Positions 19,046 through 27,736 of a DNA stretch of 64,000 bases are shown here, piece after piece. A model generated the notes under the pieces. The model was given only the letters and a program-made list of their open reading frames with translations. It had not been told where the DNA came from and did no database searches. The stretch covers positions 62,001-126,000 of the forward strand of contig NZ_JAANMS010000005.1 of NCBI RefSeq assembly GCF_011250565.1, in the 5' to 3' direction. Origin of the DNA: Nocardioides sp. IC4_145 (GTDB lineage: Bacteria; Actinomycetota; Actinomycetes; Propionibacteriales; Nocardioidaceae). Position numbers and translations under genes: made by a program. Each line of letters opens with the position of its first letter. Position 1 is the stretch's first letter.

Positions 19046-20167
19046 ATGAGTGCCCCCGCCGTCCGCGGCCCGTTCCAGTGGTCGGTGGTCGTCCCCGTCG
19101 TCGCCGCCGTCGTCCTCACCGCCACCTGGCTGCACCACGAGCACTGGGCGGTCCTGGTGGCGATCGGCGCGGCGCTGGTCGGCGCGGTGCTCGCCGCGGT
19201 CCACCACGCCGAGGTGGTGGCGCACAAGGTGGGTGAGCCGTTCGGGTCGCTGATCCTCGCGGTCGCCGTGACCGTCATCGAGGTCGGCCTGATCGTGATG
19301 CTGATGACCAGCGGCGGCGAGGGCACCAGCACCTACGCCCGCGACACGGTCTTCGCGGCGGTGATGATCACCCTCAACGGCATCGTCGGCATCTCGCTGC
19401 TGGTCGGCGCGCTCAAGCACCACCTGGTCAGCTTCAACCCCTCGGGCACCGGCTCGGCGCTCACCACCGTCGTCGCCCTGGCCTCGTTGACGATGGTGCT
19501 GCCGTCGTTCACGACGTCCGGGCAGGGGCTGGAGTTCTCCGGCTCGCAGCTGGCGTTCGCGGCGGTCGCCTCGCTGGTGCTGTACGTCGGGTTCGTGCTC
19601 ACCCAGACCGTGCGGCACCGCGACTTCTTCGTGCCGGTCTCCAGCGACGAGTACGGCCTGATGACCGGGCTGCTCGACGCGGACGGCGACGACCACGCCG
19701 ACCCGCCGTCGCGCCGCGAGACGCTGCTGAGCCTGGTCCTGCTCGTCGTCTCGCTGCTCTCGGTCGTCGGCCTGGCCAAGCTGCTCTCCCCCACGATCGA
19801 GGACGCCGTGCAGGCGATGGGTGCGCCGTACGCCGTCGTCGGCGTCGTCATCGCACTGCTCGTGCTCGCGCCGGAGTCGATCGCGGCCGTCCGCAACGCG
19901 TCCCGCGACCGCGTGCAGGTCAGCCTCAACCTCGGGTACGGCTCCGCGATGGCCTCGATCGGCCTGACCGTCCCCACCATCGCCGTCGCCTCGATCTGGC
20001 TGGACGGCCCGCTCGAGCTCGGCCTGGAGACCACCCAGCTGGTGCTGCTGTGCATCACCGTCGTCGTCTCGGTGCTCACCGTCGCCCAGGGCCGGGCCAA
20101 GGCGCAGCAGGGGCTGGTGCACCTGGTGCTGCTCGGCGCGTTCCTGTTCCTGTCCGTCGTGCCCTGA
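19046..20167 (+). CDS. chaA: Ca2+(Na+)/H+ antiporter, ChaA/CaCA family
   Basis: 373 residues with about 11 membrane helices. It carries both CaCA alpha-repeats: HKVGEPFGSLILAVAVTVIEVGLI in the first half and LAPESIAAVRNA with a downstream GSAMASIGLTVP in the second. An acidic loop (LDADGDDHADPP, about 212-223) divides the halves, as in E. coli ChaA. Its role is cation extrusion and alkaline pH tolerance. It stands alone, divergent from the radical SAM gene, with a probable leaderless start. Confidence 0.9.
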   Translation: MSAPAVRGPFQWSVVVPVVAAVVLTATWLHHEHWAVLVAIGAALVGAVLAAVHHAEVVAHKVGEPFGSLILAVAVTVIEVGLIVMLMTSGGEGTSTYARDTVFAAVMITLNGIVGISLLVGALKHHLVSFNPSGTGSALTTVVALASLTMVLPSFTTSGQGLEFSGSQLAFAAVASLVLYVGFVLTQTVRHRDFFVPVSSDEYGLMTGLLDADGDDHADPPSRRETLLSLVLLVVSLLSVVGLAKLLSPTIEDAVQAMGAPYAVVGVVIALLVLAPESIAAVRNASRDRVQVSLNLGYGSAMASIGLTVPTIAVASIWLDGPLELGLETTQLVLLCITVVVSVLTVAQGRAKAQQGLVHLVLLGAFLFLSVVP

Positions 20168-20225
20168 CCCCGGCCTCCAGCGGCCCCGCGGCGCGAGGCG
20201 ACCGCGGCGCCCAACCCGAGGCCGG

Positions 20226-20275
20226 GGGTCGTGTGCCTCGGGACGCGGGTCGGCACGTCCCCAGGCACACGACCC
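20226..20275. terminator. Bidirectional hairpin between chaA and rodA
   Basis: Arms GGGTCGTGTGCCT and AGGCACACGACCC (13 bp), with a second 6-bp stem GGGACG/CGTCCC inside. It lies between two convergent genes, so it can serve both. Confidence 0.75.
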
Positions 20276-20311
20276 CGTCGCGCGACGTTCCCAGGTCGAC
20301 CCGGGGCGGGG

Positions 20312-21541
20312 TCAGCGGCCGGACAGGCCCGCGAACCGGGTGGCGGCGGGGGCGGTGGCGCGCAGGTGGATGTTCTGCAGCAGGCCGACGGCGAGCATGC
20401 TCGCGAACATCGAGGAGCCGCCGTACGACACGAACGGCAGCGGCACGCCGGTGACCGGCATGATGCCCAGGCACATCCCGATGTTCTGGAACGCCTGGAA
20501 GCCGAACCAGCAGGCGATGCCGGCGGCCGCGACCCGGCCGAAGACGTCGTCGGTGCGGGCGGCGATCACGAGCGCCCGCCACAGCACGACGACGAGCAGG
20601 CCGATGAGCGCGCCCGCGCCGAGCAGGCCGAGCTCCTCGCCGGCGACGGTGAAGATGAAGTCGGTGTGCTGCTCGGGCACGAACCCCGAGCGGGTCTGCG
20701 AGCCGTCGAAGAGCCCCTGGCCGAAGAGGCCGCCGTTGCCGACCGCGATGCGTGCCTGCTCGACGTTGTAGCCGGCGCCGCGGGGGTCGAGGTCGGGGTT
20801 AGTGAAGGCGAGGAACCGGTCGACCTGGTACTGCTTCAGCGCGCCGCCGGCCACCGCTGCGACCGCCGCGGTGACGCCGCCGCCGACCAGCAGCACCAGC
20901 CAGCGGCGCGGTGCGCCGGACACGGCCAGCACGCCGAAGACGGTGGCGGCGAGGACGAGCATCGTGCCGAGGTCGGGCTGGAGCATGATCAGCGCGGCCG
21001 GCAGCGCGGCGATCGCCAGCATGCCGACGACCTCGCCGAGCCCGACGCGGGCGCGCCAGCGGCCCTCGGCCCGCTCGGCGACGACGAGCGCCATGCCGAT
21101 GACGACCGCGAGCTTGGCGAACTCCGAGGGCTGGATCGACATGCCCCCGAGGTCGATCCACGACCGGGAGCCGTTGATCGTGCTGCCCAACGGCGAGAGC
21201 ACCAGCCCGAGCCCGACCACCGAGCCGAGGTAGACCAGTGGCGCGACGATCCGCACCCACCGGTGGTCGGTCGCCATGACCAGCACCATGAGCACGACGC
21301 CGATGGCGACATTCGTGACCTGCTTGGAGAGGTACGCCGTGGAGTCACCGCCGGTGAGCGTGTCGCGCGCCGACGTCGCGGACCAGACGAGCAGCGTGCC
21401 GACGACCACGAGCGCGGCGACGGCGCCGAGCAGCCACCAGTCGAGGCCGGGCGCGCGGACGCTGGTGCGCACCGCGGTGCGGGTGGCGCCGCGGTTCGCG
21501 GGCTGGACGGGGACGCGGGGGCTGAGCCGGGTGACGGTCAC
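20312..21541 (-). CDS. rodA: Peptidoglycan glycosyltransferase RodA (SEDS family)
   Basis: 409 residues with about ten membrane helices. It polymerises lipid II for lateral wall growth together with PBP2. SEDS signatures are RSWIDLGGMSIQPSEFAKL, LQPDLGTMLV, GLFGQGLF, FVPEQHTDFIF and VTGVPLPFVSYGGSS. Its GTG overlaps the PBP2 stop by 4 nt (GTGA), so transglycosylase and transpeptidase are made as a pair. It is the last gene of mreBCD-pbp2-rodA and is followed by a strong hairpin. Confidence 0.95.
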   Translation of the reverse strand: MTVTRLSPRVPVQPANRGATRTAVRTSVRAPGLDWWLLGAVAALVVVGTLLVWSATSARDTLTGGDSTAYLSKQVTNVAIGVVLMVLVMATDHRWVRIVAPLVYLGSVVGLGLVLSPLGSTINGSRSWIDLGGMSIQPSEFAKLAVVIGMALVVAERAEGRWRARVGLGEVVGMLAIAALPAALIMLQPDLGTMLVLAATVFGVLAVSGAPRRWLVLLVGGGVTAAVAAVAGGALKQYQVDRFLAFTNPDLDPRGAGYNVEQARIAVGNGGLFGQGLFDGSQTRSGFVPEQHTDFIFTVAGEELGLLGAGALIGLLVVVLWRALVIAARTDDVFGRVAAAGIACWFGFQAFQNIGMCLGIMPVTGVPLPFVSYGGSSMFASMLAVGLLQNIHLRATAPAATRFAGLSGR

Positions 21542-23706
21542 CGGTCGCCGCCCTTCTTGCCGGCCGTCGCGTCGGCCTCGTCGGAGTCGCGGCGGCCCGG
21601 CGGCAGGATCGATCCGTCGGCGGTGAACGTGGGCAGCTCGGCCGGCGGCTTCGTGCCGGGAATGAACGCCCTGCGCGGGTCGACGGTCGATCCCTCGACG
21701 CCGTACAACGCCTCGTAGATGCGGCGGATCGAGTCACCGTTGCGGCCGGAGCCGGTGCCGCCCTGGCTCACCATCATCACGACCACGTAGTCGTCGGTGT
21801 AGGAGGCGACCCACGAGGTCGACTGCTTGCCGTAGACCTCCGCGGAGCCGGTCTTCGAGCGGATCTGGACCTCTTCGAGCGGGAAGCCGGGCAGCTTCCA
21901 GGCCATGGTCCCGCGGCTGCTGACGCTCTTCAGCGCGGTGTCGATGTAGGAGAGCACGGACTTCGGGAGGTCGACCGTCCCGGCCTTCTTCGGCTTGATC
22001 TCCTTGATCGTCCGCCCGGTCGGGTCCACGATCGCCTTGCCGATCCGCGGCTCCCACAGGGTGCCGCCGTTGGCCAGCGCGGCGTACGCCCGGGCCAGCT
22101 GGAGCGGGGTCACGATCGTGTCGCCCTGCCCGATCGAGAAGTTGACCGCGTCACCGGCGCGGTAGGCGAAGCCCTCGATGCAGAACTCGCGGGCGAACCT
22201 GTAGACGAAGTCGGACGTCTTGTCGTCCTGCGGCTTCTCGCTGATGCCGCAGTAGTAGTCCTTCATCGAGTCGTAGTAGGCGCGCTTCCACGTCCGGTCC
22301 GCGATCCGGCCCGACGCCTCGCCGGGCAGGTCGATGCCGGTCTCGTCGCCGAAGCCGAAGTCCTTCGCCTCCTCCACCAGCGGGTCCTTGGCGTCGACGT
22401 CGTCGACGTCGGAGCCGAAGCGCTGCCAGTAGTCGTAGCCGATCCGGTAGAAGAAGGTGTTGCACGAGACCTCGAGCGCCTTGTCGAAGCCGATGTGGCC
22501 GTAGGCGCCGGACTCGTAGTTCTTGAACACCCGGTTGCCGACCTGGAAGCCCGAGGAGCAGGCGAGCCGGGCGTCGGTGGTGTAGCCGTTGGTCAGCGCG
22601 CCGGACGTCATGAACGGCTTCCACGTCGACCCCGGCGCGAACTGGCCCTGGGTCGCGCGGCCGAGCAGCGGGGTTCCGGCGGCCTCGGAGTAGAGCCGGG
22701 CGAGCTGCTTCTTGGTGATGCCGCCGACCCACACGCCGGGGTCGTACGTCGGCTGGCTGGCCATCGCGACGACGCGACCGGTCCCCGCCTCCATGACCAC
22801 GACTGCGCCGGAGTCGGCCTCGTACTTCCGCCCGGTCACGGTGTCGGTCTCGGTGCGGGCCTTCGCGATCGCGCCGGCCAGCTCCTTCTCCACCAGCCCC
22901 TGCACGCGCGCGTCGATCGAGGTGACCAGCGTGGCGCCCGGCGTGGCCTCGACCTCGCCGTCGTCGCCGAGCACGCGGCCCATCGAGTCGACCGCGACGC
23001 TGCGGTAGCCGGGCATCCCGCGCAACCACGCGTCGTACTGCTTCTCCACGCCCGCGCGGCCGACCGAGGAGGCGCCGTTGACCGAGTCGTCCTCGTCCTC
23101 CTCCGCGGCGTCGAGCTCGTCCTCGGTGATCGGGCTGAGGTAGCCGAGGACGTGGGCGAGGTTCACGCCGTAGGGGCGCGGGTAGTTGCGGACGGTCTGC
23201 TGCTCGGCGAGCACGGCCGGGAAGTCCTCGGGCTGCTCGAGCACGCGCAGCGCGACCGACTGGTCGACGTCGGTGGCGACGGGGACCGGCTGGTAGGGCG
23301 AGCCGTTCCAGCAGGCGCCGGTCACGCTGCCCTCGTCGCCGCAGGTCACCAGCCGCTTGCGGATCATCGCGGCGCGCACGCCGGTCACCTGCGCGACCCG
23401 CTCGACGAGCTTGTCCTGCTGGGGCTCGGTCATCTTGTCGAGCATGCTGCGGTCGATCGAGACCACCCACGCGGTGCGGTTGGTGACGAGCGGGCGGCCC
23501 ATGTCGTCGACGATGAGGCCGCGCTGCGGCTGCACCACGATGTCGCGCACGGACTGGTTGGCCGCCTGCGCGGTGTACTGCTCACCGCTGACCACCTGCA
23601 GGTAGTACAGCCGCACGAACAGCGTCGCGAAGAGCGAGAACACCAGCGCCTGCACGACCACCAGGCGCAGCCGGCTGCGGCGGCTGGCCGCCTCGGCAGC
23701 ACTCAT
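21538..23706 (-). CDS. mrdA: Penicillin-binding protein 2 (class B, elongasome transpeptidase)
   Basis: 722 residues. One N-terminal membrane anchor (about 13-32) and a dimerisation domain starting QPQRGLIVDDMGRPL are followed by the transpeptidase domain with SxxK at S360-TWK, SxN at S414-CN and KTG at K618. The length is above typical E. coli PBP2 because of inserts, including an acidic AEEDEDD loop (about 201-207) and a cysteine-containing segment near 476-509. It crosslinks new glycan made by RodA. AGGAG lies 6 nt before the ATG. The gap to mreD is 19 nt. Confidence 0.96.
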   Translation of the reverse strand: MSAAEAASRRSRLRLVVVQALVFSLFATLFVRLYYLQVVSGEQYTAQAANQSVRDIVVQPQRGLIVDDMGRPLVTNRTAWVVSIDRSMLDKMTEPQQDKLVERVAQVTGVRAAMIRKRLVTCGDEGSVTGACWNGSPYQPVPVATDVDQSVALRVLEQPEDFPAVLAEQQTVRNYPRPYGVNLAHVLGYLSPITEDELDAAEEDEDDSVNGASSVGRAGVEKQYDAWLRGMPGYRSVAVDSMGRVLGDDGEVEATPGATLVTSIDARVQGLVEKELAGAIAKARTETDTVTGRKYEADSGAVVVMEAGTGRVVAMASQPTYDPGVWVGGITKKQLARLYSEAAGTPLLGRATQGQFAPGSTWKPFMTSGALTNGYTTDARLACSSGFQVGNRVFKNYESGAYGHIGFDKALEVSCNTFFYRIGYDYWQRFGSDVDDVDAKDPLVEEAKDFGFGDETGIDLPGEASGRIADRTWKRAYYDSMKDYYCGISEKPQDDKTSDFVYRFAREFCIEGFAYRAGDAVNFSIGQGDTIVTPLQLARAYAALANGGTLWEPRIGKAIVDPTGRTIKEIKPKKAGTVDLPKSVLSYIDTALKSVSSRGTMAWKLPGFPLEEVQIRSKTGSAEVYGKQSTSWVASYTDDYVVVMMVSQGGTGSGRNGDSIRRIYEALYGVEGSTVDPRRAFIPGTKPPAELPTFTADGSILPPGRRDSDEADATAGKKGGDR

Positions 23707-23725
23707 GACGGCTCCTGCCGGGCGC

Positions 23726-24238
23726 TCATGCCGTGGCCCGGACGGGCTCGAGCCGGCGGAAGGTGCCCATCACGACCGGCAGCACGAACGGGGTGAGGAG
23801 GACGTCCAGGAAGACGCCGATCGCGATCACCTGGAGCACCTCGCCGACGCCGAGGGCCGGGTCCTGCAGGAGCACGCCGGTGAGCGCGAAGACGGAGGTG
23901 CCGACGAAGGAGCACGCCGCGACGGTCGCCACGACCGAGCCGGCGGTGGGCCGGACGTCCTGGCGCACCCGCCCGGCGACGTAGCCCACGACGACGAGGG
24001 CGAGCGCCCAGCGGCCGGCCACGTGGTCGGCCGGCGGGGCGAGGTCGAGCAGGACGCCGGCGACGAAACCGAGCACCATGGCCGCCTGCGCGCCGCGGAC
24101 CAGCCCGGTGGCGACGACGACCAGCAGCACGAGATTCGGCACGACGCCGGCCCACGAGACGTGGGAGAAGACCGTCACCTGCAGCACGAGCGCCACGACG
24201 ACGGCGGCGAGCGCGACGGCGGCGCGTCCGGGGTTCAT
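23726..24238 (-). CDS. mreD: Rod shape-determining protein MreD
   Basis: 170 residues, hydrophobic throughout with about five helices, and low sequence conservation typical of MreD. Assignment rests on position (mreB-mreC-mreD-pbp2-rodA), size and topology. It bridges MreC to the membrane elongasome. The ATG overlaps the mreC stop (ATGA). Confidence 0.9.
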   Translation of the reverse strand: MNPGRAAVALAAVVVALVLQVTVFSHVSWAGVVPNLVLLVVVATGLVRGAQAAMVLGFVAGVLLDLAPPADHVAGRWALALVVVGYVAGRVRQDVRPTAGSVVATVAACSFVGTSVFALTGVLLQDPALGVGEVLQVIAIGVFLDVLLTPFVLPVVMGTFRRLEPVRATA

Positions 24239-25227
24239 CGAACGCTCCCGTCGGCCTCGATGACGGCGCGGTCGCTGGCGGTGCCCGAGGGGACGACGAC
24301 GCCGACGAGGTCGAGCGCGGCGAAGTCGACGTACGGCTCGACCACCGCGCGCTGCGCGGTCTCGCGGAGGCTGGAGTAGACGGCCGTGACGCGGCCGATC
24401 GGGACGCCGGCGACGTACGGCGCGCCGCCCTCGCTCCCCCACGTGACGACCGCGTCGTCGCGCTTCGGCACGTCCGAGGAGTCGATCAGCTCGAGGTCGA
24501 GGCGGCCGGTGGAGCCGAGCTGGCCCCGGCCCTCGACCGACCCGAGCTCCATCGACGAGCCGACGCGGCCGCCGACGACGGAGTCCGCGTCGACGATGAG
24601 CAGCACGGTGGCGGTGGTGCGGGTGACGCGGACGACCCGGCCGACGAGCCCGTCGTTGTTGAGGACCGTCATGTCCGGGCGCAGGCCCGACTGCGAGCCG
24701 GCGTCGATGGTGACCGTGCTCGAGAACGACTGCGCCGGGCCGAGCCCGACCACGCGCGCCGGCACCAGCGAGTAGCCGAGGTCCTCGGCGGAGGCGGTGA
24801 GGCCGTCGTACTCCTTCAGGCGGTTGCGGTCGTAGTCGGCGGTGTTGACCTCGGTGCGCAGGCGGGCGTTCTCGGCCTCGAGGTCGCCGATCTCGCCGCG
24901 CAGGTCGGCGTGGGTGCGGAACCAGGACGGCACCGCGACGAAGGGGCGTACGACGGCGGCGGCGCCGACCTCGACCGGGCCGAGGACCTCGCCGACCGCG
25001 CGGCGCACCGGCTCGACGGGCGAGTCGTCCCCGGCCGTGGAGTCGAGGGTGATCAGGCTCAGGCAGGCCAGCACGAGGGCGACGACCAGCGAGCGGGACG
25101 GCCGTCCGCGGTCCTCGAGCCGCTCGGTGACGCGCCAGCGGCGCTCGCGCTTCATCGGGCCGCGGGGCGGCTGCTGTCCCTGGCCGCTGCGCTGCCGGGT
25201 CGGTCGCTCGAAGAGGTCGACCGCCAT
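24235..25227 (-). CDS. mreC: Rod shape-determining protein MreC
   Basis: 330 residues. A cytoplasmic Arg-rich tail (1-50), one membrane helix (about 54-72), a coiled coil around LRGEIGDLEAENARLRTEV and then the paired beta-barrel MreC core with VTIDAGSQSGLRPDMTV and GLVGRV. It scaffolds PBP2 outside the membrane. The start is the ATG sharing its A with the mreB stop (TGATG); a longer upstream frame belongs to the mreB antisense. Confidence 0.94.
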   Translation of the reverse strand: MAVDLFERPTRQRSGQGQQPPRGPMKRERRWRVTERLEDRGRPSRSLVVALVLACLSLITLDSTAGDDSPVEPVRRAVGEVLGPVEVGAAAVVRPFVAVPSWFRTHADLRGEIGDLEAENARLRTEVNTADYDRNRLKEYDGLTASAEDLGYSLVPARVVGLGPAQSFSSTVTIDAGSQSGLRPDMTVLNNDGLVGRVVRVTRTTATVLLIVDADSVVGGRVGSSMELGSVEGRGQLGSTGRLDLELIDSSDVPKRDDAVVTWGSEGGAPYVAGVPIGRVTAVYSSLRETAQRAVVEPYVDFAALDLVGVVVPSGTASDRAVIEADGSVR

Positions 25228-26255
25228 CAGAACCGCCTCGGCTCGGTGACCAGCACCTGCTGGAGCGCCTCGAACTCCTCCACGCACTTGCCGGCGCCCA
25301 GCGCGACGGAGCTGAGCGGGTCCTCGGCGACGTGGACGGGCATGCCGGTCTCGTGCCGGATCCGCTCGTCGAGACCGCGCAGCAGCGCTCCCCCACCGGT
25401 GAGCACGATGCCGCGGTCCATGATGTCACCGGCGAGCTCCGGCGGGGTCTGGTCGAGCGTGGCGCGGACCGCGTCGACGATCGCGTGCAGCGGCTCCTCG
25501 AGCGCTTGGCGGATCTCCGAGCTCGACACCACGACGGTGCGCGGCAGTCCGGAGACCATGTCGCGCCCGCGGATCTCCGCCTCGGGCTCCTGGGCCATCG
25601 GGAACGCCGAGCCGAGGGTCGTCTTGACCTCCTCGGCGGTGCGCTCGCCGAGCATGAGGGAGTACTCCTTCTTCATCCACGCCACGATCGCGGCGTCGAG
25701 GTCGTCGCCGGCGGTGCGGATGCTCAGGCTGGTGACGATGCCGCCGAGGGAGATGACCGCGACCTCGGTCGTGCCGCCGCCGACGTCGACCACCATGTTG
25801 CCGGTGGCCTGGTGCACCGGGAGTCCGGCGCCGATCGCGGCCGCCATCGGCTCCTCGACGATGTAGACCCGGCGCGCGCCGGCCTGGTAGCCGGCCTCCT
25901 TGACCGCCCGCTGCTCCACCGCGGTGATGCCGCTCGGCACGCAGATGACCATGCGCGGCTTGGCGAAGTACCGCCGCTTATGGACCTGCTGGATGAAGAA
26001 CCGTAGCATCTGCTCGGTCGCCTCGAAGTCGGCGATCACGCCGTCCTTGAGCGGCCGGATCGCGGTGATCCCGTCCGGCGTGCGCCCGATCATCCGCTTG
26101 CCCTCGTGGCCGACCGCCAGCACCTCGCCGGTCGCGACGTTCATCGCCACCACGCTCGGCTCGTCGAGCACCACGCCCTTGCCGCGGACGTAGACCAGCG
26201 TGTTGGCGGTGCCGAGGTCCACGGCCATGTCGCGGCCGATGAAGCTGTTCGCCAT
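25227..26255 (-). CDS. mreB: Rod shape-determining protein MreB
   Basis: 342 residues; actin-like ATPase. Phosphate-1 VDLGTANTLVYV (about 12-23), phosphate-2 VVDVGGGTTEVAV and the adenosine motif LTGGGALLRGLD are all intact. It positions the lateral wall machinery, which in actinobacteria often matters for sporulation or stress rather than simple rod growth. It heads the mreBCD-pbp2-rodA operon; the 290-bp gap upstream holds several hairpins and its promoter, which I could not place. Confidence 0.97.
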   Translation of the reverse strand: MANSFIGRDMAVDLGTANTLVYVRGKGVVLDEPSVVAMNVATGEVLAVGHEGKRMIGRTPDGITAIRPLKDGVIADFEATEQMLRFFIQQVHKRRYFAKPRMVICVPSGITAVEQRAVKEAGYQAGARRVYIVEEPMAAAIGAGLPVHQATGNMVVDVGGGTTEVAVISLGGIVTSLSIRTAGDDLDAAIVAWMKKEYSLMLGERTAEEVKTTLGSAFPMAQEPEAEIRGRDMVSGLPRTVVVSSSEIRQALEEPLHAIVDAVRATLDQTPPELAGDIMDRGIVLTGGGALLRGLDERIRHETGMPVHVAEDPLSSVALGAGKCVEEFEALQQVLVTEPRRF

Positions 26256-26441
26256 GCCGAGTGCCTCGCAGGTCCGTCGCGTCCGGGGAAGTCGCGGGCG
26301 CGGCGTACCCCTCGGTGCGTGCCGTGGTGCCTACGTCGGCGCCCACCGGGAGCGTAAGGACCGGACCACCTCTGCCTCGGGAGGCACGCCGGGGTTCGGG
26401 GCGTGTCTGCTGCGGAGACGGGTGTGGCTCGTGGGGCTGAT

Positions 26442-26502
26442 GTGGCGGCGCGCGGCGCAATGTGCGGCCATTGCCGCCACTTCTCGGCCGTTGCGATGGC
26501 CG
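26442..26502. repeat. Two successive hairpins in the ndk-mreB gap
   Basis: An 8-bp stem GTGGCGGC/GCCGCCAC (26442-26480), with an inner CAATG/CATTG pair, is followed by a CGGCC/GGCCG stem (26485-26502). Together with the ndk terminator just beyond, they make a run of three foldable elements. The GCAAT/ATTGC sequences recall the repeats at 16873-16958. Confidence 0.55.
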
Positions 26503-26508
26503 CAAAGC

Positions 26509-26540
26509 GTCAGCATCCCAAGTCAACTTGGGATGCTGAC
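26509..26540 (-). terminator. ndk terminator
   Basis: Perfect 15-bp arms (GTCAGCATCCCAAGT and complement) around CA, beginning 6 nt after the ndk stop. GCTTTGCGG follows. It is less G+C-rich than its surroundings and stands out by eye. Confidence 0.85.
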
Positions 26541-26546
26541 CCCGTC

Positions 26547-26960
26547 CTACAGCGCCAGCTGCGGGAACCAGATCGCGATCTCGCGGGCGGCGGAGTCGGG
26601 CGAGTCGGAGCCGTGGACGAGGTTCTCGCGGTTGGAGAGCGACAGGTCGCCGCGGATGGTGCCGGGGGCGGCCTTGCGGCCGTCGGTGGCGCCGTTGAGG
26701 GCGCGGACGACCTCGATCGCCTCGTCACCCTCGAGGACCATCGCGACGAGCGGGCCGCTGGTGACGAAGTCGCGCAGCGGCGGGTAGAAGTCGCGCTCGA
26801 CGTGCTCGGCGTAGTGCTCGTCGGCCTTGGCGGCGTCGATGTGGCGCAGCTCCATCGCGACGATGGACAGCCCCTTGGCCTCGAAGCGGGACAGGACCTC
26901 GCCGACCAGGCCGCGGCGGACGGTGTCGGGCTTGAGGAGGACCAGGGTGCGCTGCGTCAT
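26547..26960 (-). CDS. ndk: Nucleoside diphosphate kinase
   Basis: 137 residues. It balances NTP/dNTP pools by phosphohistidine transfer. It starts MTQRTLVLLKPD; the active-site motif RENLVHGSDS has catalytic H116. The length and the end at IWFPQLAL are normal for bacterial Ndk. The ATG at 26960 is the first Met of the conserved sequence. In most actinobacteria ndk follows folC-DUF4233 directly; here the MocR and PNPOx-like genes lie between. Confidence 0.97.
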   Translation of the reverse strand: MTQRTLVLLKPDTVRRGLVGEVLSRFEAKGLSIVAMELRHIDAAKADEHYAEHVERDFYPPLRDFVTSGPLVAMVLEGDEAIEVVRALNGATDGRKAAPGTIRGDLSLSNRENLVHGSDSPDSAAREIAIWFPQLAL

Positions 26961-26970
26961 GGCCCGGACC

Positions 26971-27666
26971 CTACCGAGCGGCCAGCGCCGCGGCACGCGC
27001 GGCCACGTCGGCCGGCACCGGACCGGTCGCCTCGGGCGCCGGCACCACGGTTTCCGCGACGCGGCGCAGCGGGACGTGCCCGGCCCAGGTGCCGGCGGCG
27101 ACGTCCTCGGGGTCGTCGCCGGGGCCGCCGGCGCGAGCCTTCATCGACGCCTCGTGGAGAGGTACGGCGAGCACGGCGGTCGCCGCGAGCTCCTTGCGGG
27201 TGCTGGGGCGCAGCGTCGCGGCCCGGCCCGGCACCATCTGGTCGACGACCAGGTCGAGCGCCCGCCCCCGCTCGGCCTCGTCCTCGACCAGGCGGGCGCG
27301 GCCGATGACGACGGCGGAGCGGTAGTTCATCGAGTGGTGGAAGGCCGACCGCGCCGCGACGAGCCCGTCGAGCTCGGTGACGGTCACGCAGACCGTCGAC
27401 CCGACGGCGTGCCGCAGCCACACCGAGGCGACCGACCCGTGCACGTAGAGCGAACCGCCCCCGTCGGGACCGGCCGGGTCGACGGCGTACGCGCAGGGCA
27501 GCACGACCGGGTGGTCGCCCACCACGACGCCGACGTGCGCGACGAGCGCCTCGGCCAGGAACGCGTGCAGCTGCTCGCGGTCGTCGACCACGCGGTGCTT
27601 GCCGCGCTGGACGGTCGTGCGGTCGGTGGGCGAGAGCGGGGCGAGCGGGGCGGCGTTCCTGGTCAC
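26971..27666 (-). CDS. Pyridoxamine 5'-phosphate oxidase-like FMN-binding protein
   Basis: 231 residues. A split-barrel flavin-binding protein of the type annotated as pyridoxamine 5'-phosphate oxidase-related, with PCAYAVDP, LYVHGSVASVWLR, the NYRSAVVIGRARLV strand and KARAGGPGDDPED. Substrates of such proteins include FMN/F420-linked reductions, and true PNPOx activity is not assured. It is divergent from a MocR-type regulator, a family that often controls B6 genes, so a link to PLP homeostasis is plausible. The GTG at 27666 is used because longer starts run into the shared operator. Confidence 0.78.
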   Translation of the reverse strand: MTRNAAPLAPLSPTDRTTVQRGKHRVVDDREQLHAFLAEALVAHVGVVVGDHPVVLPCAYAVDPAGPDGGGSLYVHGSVASVWLRHAVGSTVCVTVTELDGLVAARSAFHHSMNYRSAVVIGRARLVEDEAERGRALDLVVDQMVPGRAATLRPSTRKELAATAVLAVPLHEASMKARAGGPGDDPEDVAAGTWAGHVPLRRVAETVVPAPEATGPVPADVAARAAALAAR

Positions 27667-27682
27667 ACGCCCAGCATGGCCG

Positions 27683-27736
27683 ACGAGTGGCCTAGGCTCA
27701 GCAGCCACTTCGCCAGCAAAGAGGAAGGCCACTCGT
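27683..27736. promoter_or_regulatory. Inverted-repeat operator of the MocR/PNPOx-like divergon
   Basis: A perfect 11-bp inverted repeat, ACGAGTGGCCT (27683-27693) and AGGCCACTCGT (27726-27736), with centres 43 bp apart, about four helical turns. A partial copy GCCACTTCG lies between them. TAGGCT (27693-27698) is the likely -10 for the regulator. The right arm overlaps the regulator's GTG start, suggesting autorepression. Confidence 0.65.
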
